Source of the DNA: Psychrobacter sp. NZS113
GTDB taxonomy: Bacteria > Pseudomonadota > Gammaproteobacteria > Pseudomonadales > Moraxellaceae
NCBI RefSeq assembly: GCF_015864825.1
Contig: NZ_JADYWL010000002.1
Coordinates: 466,346-530,345 of the forward strand
DNA: 64,000 nucleotides
Reading direction: 5' to 3'
In this document: positions 18,588 through 26,629 of the stretch, one piece after another
Numbering within the stretch: the stretch's first letter is position 1
Layout: each line of letters opens with the position of its first letter
Translations under genes and position numbers: made by a program
Notes under the pieces: generated by a model
What the model saw: the letters and a program-made list of their open reading frames with translations, nothing else
Database searches by the model: none
What the model was told of the DNA's origin: nothing

Positions 18588-18616
18588 TAAAAAACCGATA
18601 CATTATGTATCGGTTT
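18588..18616 (-). terminator. Terminator of the acyl-CoA ligase gene
   Basis: Perfect stem AAACCGATAC (18592-18601) with GTATCGGTTT (18607-18616); on the reverse strand it is followed by a T run (A run at 18588-18594). Confidence 0.88.
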
Positions 18617-18657
18617 AAAATGTAGCAGAGCTAATGATAAAGGTCAACTACATAAAA

Positions 18658-20328
18658 TTATACTTCGGTCTGATCAGCATACATCTTACGCATGACTTTT
18701 TTATCATGTTTACCAACGGAGGTTTTTGGCAGATCATCCACAAACTTAAACTGACTGGGCACGCCATACTTAGGAATCATACCTCGCTCCACGGCTTTTT
18801 CAGCAATGGCTTTGATATCATCCACATTCGTGTCTTGCGCATCAGGTTTTAGAACTATCAAGGCCAATGGACGCTCACCCCACTGTTTGTCACGAACACC
18901 AATAACTGACACATCTGCCACGGCTGGATGCAATGATAAAATGGTCTCAATCTCCAATGATGATATCCACTCACCACCTGATTTGATCACATCTTTTAGG
19001 CGATCGGTAATGCCAATACAACCATCAGGACGTATGTAAGCGATATCTTGGGTATGCATGTAGCCATTTTCCCATAGCTCCTTACCTGCATCCTCATTTT
19101 TCAAGTAGCTTTGGGTCAGCCAAGGTGCCCGCAATACCAACTCGCCTGTATTTTCTTTACCGGTGCCAACCGATTTGTTGTCTGTGCCCCACACTTGGGC
19201 ATCGACCATCAGCACAGGCTTACCAGTCATACAACGGCGCGCAATATCTTCATCATCAGACATCTCAGGCTCATTAAGACTAAATTCGGTCAAGCTAATA
19301 AGTGGCGCAGTTTCTGACATGCCATAACCAGTATAAACTTCGATACCTTGGCTCATGGCTATTTTTGCCAAGCCTTCTGTCAATCGTGAGCCACCGATGA
19401 TCATTTTTAGACCGTTAAAGCTCGCACCGCGATCCTGTGCTTCTTTGAGCACCATCTGTAAAATCGTTGGTACGCAGTGGGTGATACTGACTTTTTCATT
19501 AATAATCAAATCGAGCAAGCTGTCAGGGGCATAGCGTCCTGGATATACTTGCTTTAGACCCACCATCGTTGCGGTGAACGGAAAGCCCCACGCATGTACA
19601 TGGAACATCGGCGTCATCGGCATATAGACATCACCATAGCTAACACCCTGCTTATCAGGCAGCATACCTAAAGTCGCGGCTTCCGCCAAACTGTGCAATA
19701 CCAATTGACGATGGCTAAAGAATACGCCTTTTGGATCGCCCGTTGTACCTGACGTATAAAAAGTCGTGGCAATAGTATTTTCATCAAAGTCAGGAAACTC
19801 AAACTCGCTATTGGCAGCTGCTAGTAATGCTTCATACTCACCTTTCACACGATTTTGACTACCACCAAAAACACCTTCGGACGTCACGCCATTGTCATCG
19901 AGCCAAATGATGTGCTCAATGCTGGAATTTTCAAACTGATAGTCTTTGACCAACGGCGCAAACTCAGAGTTCAGCATCAGTACTTTAGGCTTGGCATGAT
20001 TGATGGTGTAGAGGATTTTGTCTGGTGACAGGCGGATGTTAACAGTTTGCAGAATATACTCTGACATCGGTACCGCAAAGTACGACTCCAGATAACGATG
20101 ACTGTCCCAATCCATCACTGCCACCACATCACCAGCATCAAGCTTTAAATCAGCTAAAACGTTGGCCAAACGATTGATACGACTAAACAGCTCTTTATAA
20201 GTGAAGCGTTTTTTATCTGCATAAACGATTTCTTGATCTAATGATACCGTCTTCGCACGGTTTAATAACTGCTTTACCAATAGTGGGTAATCGTAAGCGG
20301 ACGGTGCACTATTATAAATATTTGACAT
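18658..20328 (-). CDS. Fatty acyl-CoA ligase (AlkK-like)
   Basis: AMP-forming acyl-CoA synthetase, 556 residues from the ATG at 20328, which is preceded by AAGGAAG at good spacing. Motifs in order: TTFYTSGTTGDPKGVFFSHR (AMP binding), PMFHVHAWGFPF, GYGMSETAPLISL, then GYMHTQDIAYIRPDGCIGITDRLKDVIK compressed as the D-region and R-K hinge, and the acyl-transfer lysine in PKTSVGKHDKK. The pattern fits the medium- to long-chain AlkK/FadK-like group. Adjacent to the PrpE-type gene on the same strand, but the terminator at 18588-18616 separates them. Confidence 0.88.
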   Translation of the reverse strand: MSNIYNSAPSAYDYPLLVKQLLNRAKTVSLDQEIVYADKKRFTYKELFSRINRLANVLADLKLDAGDVVAVMDWDSHRYLESYFAVPMSEYILQTVNIRLSPDKILYTINHAKPKVLMLNSEFAPLVKDYQFENSSIEHIIWLDDNGVTSEGVFGGSQNRVKGEYEALLAAANSEFEFPDFDENTIATTFYTSGTTGDPKGVFFSHRQLVLHSLAEAATLGMLPDKQGVSYGDVYMPMTPMFHVHAWGFPFTATMVGLKQVYPGRYAPDSLLDLIINEKVSITHCVPTILQMVLKEAQDRGASFNGLKMIIGGSRLTEGLAKIAMSQGIEVYTGYGMSETAPLISLTEFSLNEPEMSDDEDIARRCMTGKPVLMVDAQVWGTDNKSVGTGKENTGELVLRAPWLTQSYLKNEDAGKELWENGYMHTQDIAYIRPDGCIGITDRLKDVIKSGGEWISSLEIETILSLHPAVADVSVIGVRDKQWGERPLALIVLKPDAQDTNVDDIKAIAEKAVERGMIPKYGVPSQFKFVDDLPKTSVGKHDKKVMRKMYADQTEV

Positions 20329-20639
20329 AAAATTGACTTCCTTGTTGGTCAGAGATAAAGCGTTAACGACTCGCATTTTTAAAACATTTTAATAAATTAT
20401 ATTGTTATGAGCAGCCACTGCTGTTGTTCTATTATTACTAATAGTATTTTAAAAACGCCGTCATCGATAGTAAGAAAAAACCCATACCATGTAAAGTATA
20501 CACACGTAAACACCATGACACTGAGCGTTCGTTTATTCTGGTTTCACGCCTTATCACGTTATGTTAGCGAGCCTTTAGATTATTAGCCCTTAGATTAGTA
20601 GACTTTAGGTTAACATCACTTAGATTGTTAGCCTTTATA
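20329..20639. other. Spacer with short degenerate TTAGATT repeats
   Basis: No gene. From about 20571 to 20640 the motif TTTAGATTATTAG / CTTAGATTAGTAG / CTTAGATTGTTAG recurs about every 15-18 bases in a degenerate way, just behind the stop codon of the MFS gene. Meaning unknown; could be slipped-strand expansion. Confidence 0.45.
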
Positions 20640-21893
20640 TTAAGCGGCACGTGTTTTTGTCTTTACCATACCAAAACTGGCAACGAGCAATGCTAAAACC
20701 TGTACAAACACTAGCAGCCATACCGTTAGCGACCACTGCCCACGCGCATAGACGATGCCGCACAGCCATGCCCCTAATGTCCCACCCGTATAATAGCCCA
20801 GATAATATAAACCCGATGCGAGTGAGCGGCCTTTCTTCACGTTGACCGCGATATAACTAATAGTCGCCGCTTGGGTAACGAATACACCGGAGGACATGAT
20901 AGCAAGCCCTACCACCACGCCCCATAATGGCGTCACAAGTGTCAACAACACGCCTATCATAGAGATAAAAATAGCGACCCGAACGGTGCGTGCTGATCCG
21001 AATCGACGTAACAGGTTGGTCGATAAGGGTGTAATGACGACCCCTATCAGATAAACCGCAAAAATATTGGCCAGTGCACCTGTACTCAGCTCATAAGGCG
21101 TATTGGCCAGATGTAGATTAATAAAGGTAAAACAGCCCACTAGCGAGAACAACACACACGCCCCAAGCAGACAGGCCGTCACGACATAACGGTTGGTCAA
21201 ATGTTCTCCAAGCGTCTGTATCGCTGCTCGAAAGTTGGGATTGGCCACGAATTGCTGTGATGACGGTAGCATTTTTCCAACCCACATCGCACCGACCAGC
21301 GTCATTCCTGCCATCACATAATACCCAGCACGCCAGCCAATGAGCTCGTGTAAATGCCCGAGCAAAAACCGACCAAGGAACCCGCCTAATACACAGCCTG
21401 ACACATAGAATGACATCAGATCCGTTACTGCTCGCCCTTCAAACTCCTCACCGATATAAGCAATCGTCACGACCGTAATACCCGGCACTGACAATCCCTG
21501 CATAAATCGCCATAGCCCTAGCCAACCAATACTCGGACTCTGCGCGATTAACGCCGTGGGTATCGCTAAAAACAACAGCGCCCCAACGATAAATGGTTTG
21601 CGCCCCACTGCATCAGAGAGCATGCCTAAAAATGGCGACATAATAGCAATCGCCATTATCGTCGCGCCAACGATCATACCTGCTTGCACTTCGGTCGCCG
21701 AAAAGTCCACCATTAAGACAGGTAGCACGGCTTGAATAGAGTACACCTGCAAAAAAGCAAACATACCAATCAAGCCAATTGTGAGCTTTAGTACCCACGA
21801 TGGTGAACTGGTTTGAGGAGATAGCAATGGGGCGTTATTTTGAGTCTGACTGACAGTATTGTTCACAAGGATGCTGACTATATTAGGCGTCAT
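20640..21893 (-). CDS. MFS transporter
   Basis: 417-residue inner-membrane carrier with about twelve hydrophobic segments. The loop-2 signature GMLSDAVGRKPFIVGALLF (about 90-108) is the classic MFS motif A, and the layout resembles the YnfM/YybF-like drug:proton antiporters. Substrate unknown. The first 30 residues are a polar cytoplasmic extension. Upstream of the ATG at 21893 there is no good ribosome binding site, so the exact start is uncertain. Confidence 0.88.
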   Translation of the reverse strand: MTPNIVSILVNNTVSQTQNNAPLLSPQTSSPSWVLKLTIGLIGMFAFLQVYSIQAVLPVLMVDFSATEVQAGMIVGATIMAIAIMSPFLGMLSDAVGRKPFIVGALLFLAIPTALIAQSPSIGWLGLWRFMQGLSVPGITVVTIAYIGEEFEGRAVTDLMSFYVSGCVLGGFLGRFLLGHLHELIGWRAGYYVMAGMTLVGAMWVGKMLPSSQQFVANPNFRAAIQTLGEHLTNRYVVTACLLGACVLFSLVGCFTFINLHLANTPYELSTGALANIFAVYLIGVVITPLSTNLLRRFGSARTVRVAIFISMIGVLLTLVTPLWGVVVGLAIMSSGVFVTQAATISYIAVNVKKGRSLASGLYYLGYYTGGTLGAWLCGIVYARGQWSLTVWLLVFVQVLALLVASFGMVKTKTRAA

Positions 21894-21945
21894 GTGGCTG
21901 ACGTGAGTGATAGAATTAAAATAGAGTTAATTCACTATAAAAGGG

Positions 21946-22001
21946 TTACAGCGTCAACTTCGCTTGAGGGATGATATCTACCTCTGCGCTCGGTTGCCTT
22001 A
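21946..22001 (+). repeat. Dispersed intergenic repeat, diverged copy
   Basis: TTACAGCGTCAACTTCGCTT and CGCTCGGTTGCCTT match, in order, the reverse complement of 42935-43000 (ACAGTGTTAACCTCACTT and CACTCGGTTGCCTT). Confidence 0.5.
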
Positions 22002-22149
22002 TACCACTGTTAAGTTGAATTAACCATATAAACGTCAGCAATGATAATTGCTTTAGGTTTGTAACGACAAGCACATTATGGTATCACAGCCAATCACATG
22101 TGCTGATATCAAAACCTAATACAAACAAAAAACGCCATTAATAACAACG

Positions 22150-22325
22150 TTAGGGCATGTCCTCAATTCAAATGACATTCACCTAACTGGGCTAAAAATG
22201 TCTAAATTTTGCCAAACATCGTCAAGTAGTTAGTCAATATCTCGATATTATCTACACTATTTTTCTCGTTTGACGGCAATTTACCTCATTTTTATCTCCA
22301 TTTTTGAAATCAGGACACACCCTAA
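22150..22325. repeat. 176-bp non-coding element with terminal inverted repeats (MITE-like)
   Basis: Left end TTAGGGCATGTCCTCAATTC, right end (reverse complement) TTAGGGTGTGTCCTGATTTC; about 19 of the outer 23 bases match. Nearly the same length and clearly similar throughout to 53109-53283, including CATCTAACTGGGCTAAA-like and CTCGTTTGACGGCAAT blocks. It contains no open frame, so it looks like a non-autonomous element mobilised by a transposase elsewhere. Confidence 0.8.
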
Positions 22326-22450
22326 TCAAAGTTTCACCTTTGTAACAGACTTTGAGTGATCGAATTGCCATAATCATGAAGCGCTATATAAAATAGCTAT
22401 ATAAAAACAATCTTATAAATTTAATAATTAATCATTTAAGGAAGCAATTG

Positions 22451-23197
22451 ATGAGCGATAAAATTCATGATTTAGGATCGGGTTTTTGGAACATACGTGG
22501 ATCATTTCGCATTGGTGGTGTAATAAATATCGGTACGCAATGCTCGCTAATAAAGCTCGCATCAGGACGCTTTATCTTTTTGGACAGTTATGCCTTAACA
22601 GGTGACGTTCGAGACGAAGTGATGGCATTGACCAATAATGGGGAAAATGTCGAGGCTGTACTGAACGTACACCCATTTCACACGGTACATTGTGCACAAA
22701 TGGCAAAAGACTTCCCAAAGGCAACTTTTTACGGCAGTAGCCGACATCATAAAAAAATATCAGAAGTACAATGGGCAGATGACTTGGTCGAGAGTGATGC
22801 GGTCGCTGAACGCTATCCTGAACTTGAATTCTCTATGTCAGAAGGCGTCTACTATATTTCGCCTAATGAGATGATTCATGCCGGTTCATTATTGGCCTAT
22901 CACCCCGCCAGCAAAAGCTTGCACGTGGATGATACTTTTATGAGTCCGCCAACTAAATTACTAGAGGCGATATTGCCTGAGCTGATACTACATCCTACGA
23001 CCAAAAAAGCACTGAAAAACGAACCAAGTGCTGGCAAGGAATACTGTGACTGGGCTGCCAATCTCGCCCATGAATGGCGTGACACTCAGAACTTTTGCGC
23101 GGCGCATTCATATTTGGTCCAGTTTAAAGAAGGCCAGTTTGAAAAGGCACTATTGAAAGCGATTAATAAGGCTCGTCCTAAGTTAGAAAATGCTTAG
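22451..23197 (+). CDS. Metallo-beta-lactamase-fold protein with atypical metal motif
   Basis: 248 residues, soluble, no signal peptide. The fold is suggested by GSLLAYHPASKSLHVDDTF near the fifth motif, the N-terminal SLIKLASGRFIFLDSY beta-sandwich start, and VLNVHPFHTVHC at the position of the HxHxDH motif. Here the residues are H74, H77 and H80 with Thr in place of the metal-binding Asp, so the usual dinuclear centre is not complete. Further candidate ligands are D160/D161 and H219. AAGGA precedes the ATG at 22451; a TTG one codon earlier is possible. Function unknown: it may be a one-metal hydrolase or a non-catalytic member. Confidence 0.7.
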   Translation: MSDKIHDLGSGFWNIRGSFRIGGVINIGTQCSLIKLASGRFIFLDSYALTGDVRDEVMALTNNGENVEAVLNVHPFHTVHCAQMAKDFPKATFYGSSRHHKKISEVQWADDLVESDAVAERYPELEFSMSEGVYYISPNEMIHAGSLLAYHPASKSLHVDDTFMSPPTKLLEAILPELILHPTTKKALKNEPSAGKEYCDWAANLAHEWRDTQNFCAAHSYLVQFKEGQFEKALLKAINKARPKLENA

Positions 23198-23522
23198 CTG
23201 CTCACAGTTAAAAGTTAAAAAACAGGCTAGGTAGGTCATCATTCCAATCGAAAACCACCCAAATGGACTAGAACGAATTTATTCCTCAAAGAAGAAGCTG
23301 CCATTTTGGTGGCTTTTTTTAGGAGATTACTTCTGATTTAATGTCACTATTTGCTAAGTAAACATAAATCTGTTATAAAATCCTACTTTCAGATAACACA
23401 TAATAATCTTAATACAAGAAAATCAACTATAAGCTTTATATAATTGTGGCATACAATTTTTACGCCGTATCTATTTGATTTTTAAGGAACTATAACACTA
23501 TAGCTTTATTCAGGACTATAAT
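23198..23522. other. Spacer between MBL-fold gene and carbonic anhydrase gene
   Basis: 325 AT-rich bases. A weak terminator is at 23295-23320; the carbonic anhydrase promoter is expected in the second half but no strong consensus was seen. Confidence 0.5.
23295..23320 (+). terminator. Probable terminator
   Basis: AAGCTGCCA pairs with GGTGGCTT allowing G-U pairs, followed by T7 (to 23320). Confidence 0.6.
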
Positions 23523-24353
23523 ATGAATCGTCATTATTTAGCATTTGCTACCATAGCAGTAAGCACCCTCAGTTTTTCTGCCTGCATCTCTCAACATCAA
23601 GCTTCAAAAGAACAGCTGACTGACACTAGTGTGGCCGTAATGGCATCGCAAGATAACCACAGTAGCCATCATCCTAAGTGGTCATACGAAGGTAGTACAG
23701 GTACTGAATATTGGGGTGACGTCGAAGGTGCTAGTACTTGTAAAACTGGAAAACAACAGTCGCCTATCAATATTACGAAAGTGACTTCCAGTAGCGCCGC
23801 CATGCCCGTTATGGATTATGCTAAATCTACTGACGTTCGAATTCATGACAATGGCCATACTGTTGTTTATACACCGACGACCGAAAATAACGCTATTATC
23901 TTAGACAATGAACGCTATGTACTGAAGCAATTTCATTACCATACGCCAAGCGAACATCAATTCGGTAGTCAAAACTATCCAGGCGAGATTCATTTCGTTC
24001 ACGCTAATAGCGAAGGCAATCTTGCGGTAGTAGGTGTCATGCTGAAAATTGGTGAGGCCAATAGCATGCTGCACGTGTTGCTAGACGGGACTGAAATCAC
24101 CACCCAAAATGATGACGAATTTACGGCTAATGATGTTGATTTATCCACCTTAACACCTGTCATGGCTACTTTCTATCATTATAGCGGCTCGCTAACAACA
24201 CCGCCTTGTTCAGAAAAAGTCCAATGGTATGTCAATAAGCAACCTTTAACATTGACTAGCGATCAGTTTAAGATTATGTCTGATTTATACGAAGGTAATA
24301 ACCGCCCTATTCAGCCACAAGGCTCGCGTAAGGTAGAGCAGCTTAGCAACTAA
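23523..24353 (+). CDS. Alpha-type carbonic anhydrase, exported
   Basis: Zinc enzyme that hydrates carbon dioxide, acting outside the cytoplasm. 276 residues: signal peptide (about 1-20) ending LSFSAC, a possible but non-canonical lipobox (Phe at -3), so it is either lipid-anchored or periplasmic. Family motifs are complete: WSYEGSTGTEYWGD, KQQSPINI, the two zinc histidines in FHYHTPSEH, the third in EIHFVHANSEG, and the SLTTPPCSEKVQWYV block. C-terminal SRKVEQLSN. Stand-alone gene with the NO-response genes convergent behind it. Confidence 0.93.
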   Translation: MNRHYLAFATIAVSTLSFSACISQHQASKEQLTDTSVAVMASQDNHSSHHPKWSYEGSTGTEYWGDVEGASTCKTGKQQSPINITKVTSSSAAMPVMDYAKSTDVRIHDNGHTVVYTPTTENNAIILDNERYVLKQFHYHTPSEHQFGSQNYPGEIHFVHANSEGNLAVVGVMLKIGEANSMLHVLLDGTEITTQNDDEFTANDVDLSTLTPVMATFYHYSGSLTTPPCSEKVQWYVNKQPLTLTSDQFKIMSDLYEGNNRPIQPQGSRKVEQLSN

Positions 24354-24399
24354 ACTACCCATCATTAATATAATTAGCTCAATATAAAAAAATATACCG

Positions 24400-24451
24400 T
24401 TAGGGCGTGTCATCATTACCTATAAATAGGCTAATTGATGATACGCCCTAA
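24400..24451. repeat. 52-bp TTAGGG...CCCTAA palindromic element
   Basis: TTAGGGCGTGTCATCATTA at the left matches the reverse complement of the right end TAATTGATGATACGCCCTAA almost completely. It sits between convergent genes and would form a strong hairpin, so it may also act as a transcription terminator for one or both. Confidence 0.65.
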
Positions 24452-24479
24452 ATAATTATCCACACCATTACCAAAACTA

Positions 24480-24986
24480 TTATCGAAACAGCAAGGTCGC
24501 CAGCTCATCTTCATTATTGATAATATCTGCCAATGTATAGCGCTCAAGGACAGTAATAAAAGCCCTTAATGCTTCAGAGAATACACTTTTGAGTTGGCAT
24601 ACTGGCGTAATCACGCAGCCTATCGGTTTATCTGTCTTTTCCTCGATGAAGGTAACTGGCAAATCTTTTGATTGAGAGCCTTTATCCTTACTCACTGGTA
24701 CGGCAAAGCATTCTACCAAATCAAAATCAGGCTCTATTTGTTTAATCAACACACCCAGGTTAACCTCCTTAGGTACACGTGCCAGTCGTATGCCTCCATT
24801 TTTACCACGCACACTTTCTATATATCCTAGCTGACCCAGCTGGTGAATAACCTTGGTCAAGTGGCTTTTGGAAATATCATAGCTGTTGGCAATGTCACTG
24901 ATATTAGCGAGCGTGTGCGGCTCCGGTTTGACCGCCAGATAAATCAATGAGCGCAGTGCATAATCACTATAATTGGTCAATCGCAT
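24480..24986 (-). CDS. nsrR: Rrf2-family nitric-oxide-sensing repressor, NsrR-like, with an insertion
   Basis: 168 residues. The N-terminal winged helix (MRLTNYSDYALRSLIYLAV, then VRGKNGGIRLAR at 60-70) and the C-terminal helix LERYTLADI match NsrR, the Fe-S repressor released by nitric oxide. The three cluster cysteines appear as C93, C124 and C130 (CVITPVCQLK, 124-133). In E. coli NsrR the first two are five residues apart; here they are 31 apart because about 26 residues rich in Lys, Ser and Glu are inserted. Downstream of nnrS on the same strand with a short gap, consistent with it controlling nnrS. C93 may or may not still bind the cluster. Confidence 0.88.
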   Translation of the reverse strand: MRLTNYSDYALRSLIYLAVKPEPHTLANISDIANSYDISKSHLTKVIHQLGQLGYIESVRGKNGGIRLARVPKEVNLGVLIKQIEPDFDLVECFAVPVSKDKGSQSKDLPVTFIEEKTDKPIGCVITPVCQLKSVFSEALRAFITVLERYTLADIINNEDELATLLFR

Positions 24987-25024
24987 TTACGAACACTCCC
25001 ATTCTAATTCTCATTATTAATCAT

Positions 25025-25060
25025 TTAACCACTAGCTGCTTAACCACTAGCTACTTAACC
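25025..25060. repeat. 15-bp tandem repeat at the nnrS stop codon
   Basis: TTAACCACTAGCTGC (25025-25039), TTAACCACTAGCTAC (25040-25054), then TTAACC (to 25060). The period is a multiple of three and the nnrS stop (25055-25057) is inside the last unit, so the next units would also supply in-frame stops. Probable replication slippage product. Confidence 0.7.
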
Positions 25061-26308
25061 AAATAAGCCATCCGGTCTAGGGCGTGCCAGCATCGGTACG
25101 TAGCTGATGCAAAATAACACAAAGCAGGCAATCCATGCACCTTGAGCAATCATAATCCATACTAAGTAATGGCTCATATCTATCAAAGGCAAAAGCACGC
25201 GACTGGCAAACACCAAAACCATCAAACCATACATCAAAGTTGTCGTTTTGGGTGGATTATGAATGCTGCGTCCAGTATGCCCAAGCGATACCCGTGTCAT
25301 CATCGCTACCGTCATCATGCCAATACCCGAAATCGCGAGCCCATGTACCGCCAAACTATGAGAATAACCCAACCATGGTTGTAGTGCGTATAAGATAAAA
25401 CTCAAACACATGCCTAAAAACGCAATATATAACGACCAAAGCAATGGCTTTTGCCAAATACCGCGATGATACCAACCTACCAAACGAATGATATTAACGA
25501 TTGCCACACCGAGCGCCGTTACAGTCAGTAAATATGGATGAGGATAAAACAAATCAACGATAAAAAAGGCTAAAAATAATAATAAGCTTGCAATATCTTG
25601 TACTTTACTATTATGTAAGGTAATGGTTTCTGCAATGCCTTTAGCGTTAGTCGTACTAAGACCTCGTTCAATAAAGAATGGTACCACGCGGCGACCAATG
25701 GTCAATACTAAACCAATGATTAGATAAAACCCCAGATACATGCCTGTCTTCATGATGCTCATGTCTGCATTGATAATGCCCCAATAGCAGAGTCCATTGC
25801 CTAACATTAATAATGCCAATTTTGCTAAGATGCCCATCTGCTTATATTGCTTTACTTGCCATACTGCTCGGAAAATAGCGAAGGCCATTGAGGCGATAAA
25901 CAAAAAGTCAAACACTGCGGCGACGTACAACAAAGATGCGCTATTACCTGCCACCACTACACCCATCCCAAAAGCCAACCAGCTAAGCCGTGCTAGCAAC
26001 CAACAGACAAAGATAACCAGCAATTTGTAGCCGTGTGGCATCATCACCCCTGTCCAAGTCTTGACCGCTGTCAGTAAAAACCCTGCGACCACTGCCAACG
26101 CATAACCATAAATCATCTCATGGCCGTGCCAATACAAAGGGTTTAATACCTGCGCGTCGATATCTGTATGCCCAGTGAATACAAAAGCCCATAACACCAT
26201 CGTGACTACCGCGAATAATGCAGCCGCACTAAAGAACAGACGAAAACTCAAATTAAGAATTGGGTGTGGCGAGCTTGGCGGCTTACTGGGTAGGTTAATA
26301 GATTGCAT
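25055..26308 (-). CDS. nnrS: NnrS-family haem/copper membrane protein
   Basis: 417-residue polytopic inner-membrane protein with about twelve hydrophobic helices. WHGHEMIYGYALAVVAGFLL (about 59-78) followed by TAVKTWTG is the NnrS signature and carries the candidate metal histidines; LAVHGLAISGIGMMTVAMMTRVSLGHTGR compresses the second conserved His region near residue 330-360. NnrS proteins are known to protect cells against nitric oxide and are typical NsrR targets. An NsrR-like palindrome lies 39-61 bases upstream of the ATG, and the nsrR-like gene follows downstream. Confidence 0.92.
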   Translation of the reverse strand: MQSINLPSKPPSSPHPILNLSFRLFFSAAALFAVVTMVLWAFVFTGHTDIDAQVLNPLYWHGHEMIYGYALAVVAGFLLTAVKTWTGVMMPHGYKLLVIFVCWLLARLSWLAFGMGVVVAGNSASLLYVAAVFDFLFIASMAFAIFRAVWQVKQYKQMGILAKLALLMLGNGLCYWGIINADMSIMKTGMYLGFYLIIGLVLTIGRRVVPFFIERGLSTTNAKGIAETITLHNSKVQDIASLLLFLAFFIVDLFYPHPYLLTVTALGVAIVNIIRLVGWYHRGIWQKPLLWSLYIAFLGMCLSFILYALQPWLGYSHSLAVHGLAISGIGMMTVAMMTRVSLGHTGRSIHNPPKTTTLMYGLMVLVFASRVLLPLIDMSHYLVWIMIAQGAWIACFVLFCISYVPMLARPRPDGLFG

Positions 26309-26346
26309 AGTGATCTTCTTAGAAAGTATTAATAAAGCCGATCTTA

Positions 26347-26369
26347 AAGATTCATTTTATATGAATGTT
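26347..26369 (-). promoter_or_regulatory. Candidate NsrR operator of nnrS
   Basis: AAGATTCATTT and its imperfect partner ATATGAATGTT form a 23-base palindrome of the NsrR type (11-base half sites, known consensus like AAGATGCATTT). On the reverse strand it covers a candidate -10 TATAAA with TTGCTT about 15 bases before, as expected for a repressor site. Confidence 0.6.
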
Positions 26370-26416
26370 ATTTGTTAAGCAACGTACTTAGCCAGCTATA
26401 GTCGGTGAACTACTAA

Positions 26417-26500
26417 ACCGCTACGGTGTTACCCTCCTTAGATGTACTACTTGTAAAATCTGCAGTCGGCTGCCCTGTACCCATTTTAGAGTTTTTTGAC
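26417..26500 (+). repeat. Dispersed intergenic repeat, copy near 26.4 kb
   Basis: CCGCTACGGTGTTACCCTCC then TTAGATGTACTACTTGTA; aligns with 15859-15945. Confidence 0.6.
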
Positions 26501-26629
26501 TATATTGTATTGAAAAATAGTTTTCAGAAATAAAAAAGCCACCCATATGGTCGCTTCTTATTTTTGAAATACTTAGGACATACTGAGCGAGAAAAGCTAT
26601 GAAAAAATGCCTTAAGCTCATCAGTAAAT

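Larger units (their letters stand above)
21894..22450. other. Spacer carrying a dispersed repeat and a 176-bp inverted-repeat element
   Basis: 557 bases between divergent genes. It holds a diverged copy of the dispersed repeat (21946-22001), the element at 22150-22325, and about 120 bases of AT-rich leader before the next gene. No gene recognised. Confidence 0.6.
26309..26629. other. Spacer between nnrS and CRY-DASH gene
   Basis: 321 bases. Contains the candidate NsrR site (26347-26369) close to nnrS and a dispersed repeat (26417-26500). The segment around 26560-26580, TTTTTGAAAT then TTAGGACATAC, faintly resembles the right end of the 176-bp element but is not convincing. Confidence 0.55.

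Noticed and set aside
22150-22325. Complete insertion sequence
   Set aside because: Too short and no reading frame for a transposase; listed as a non-autonomous element instead.
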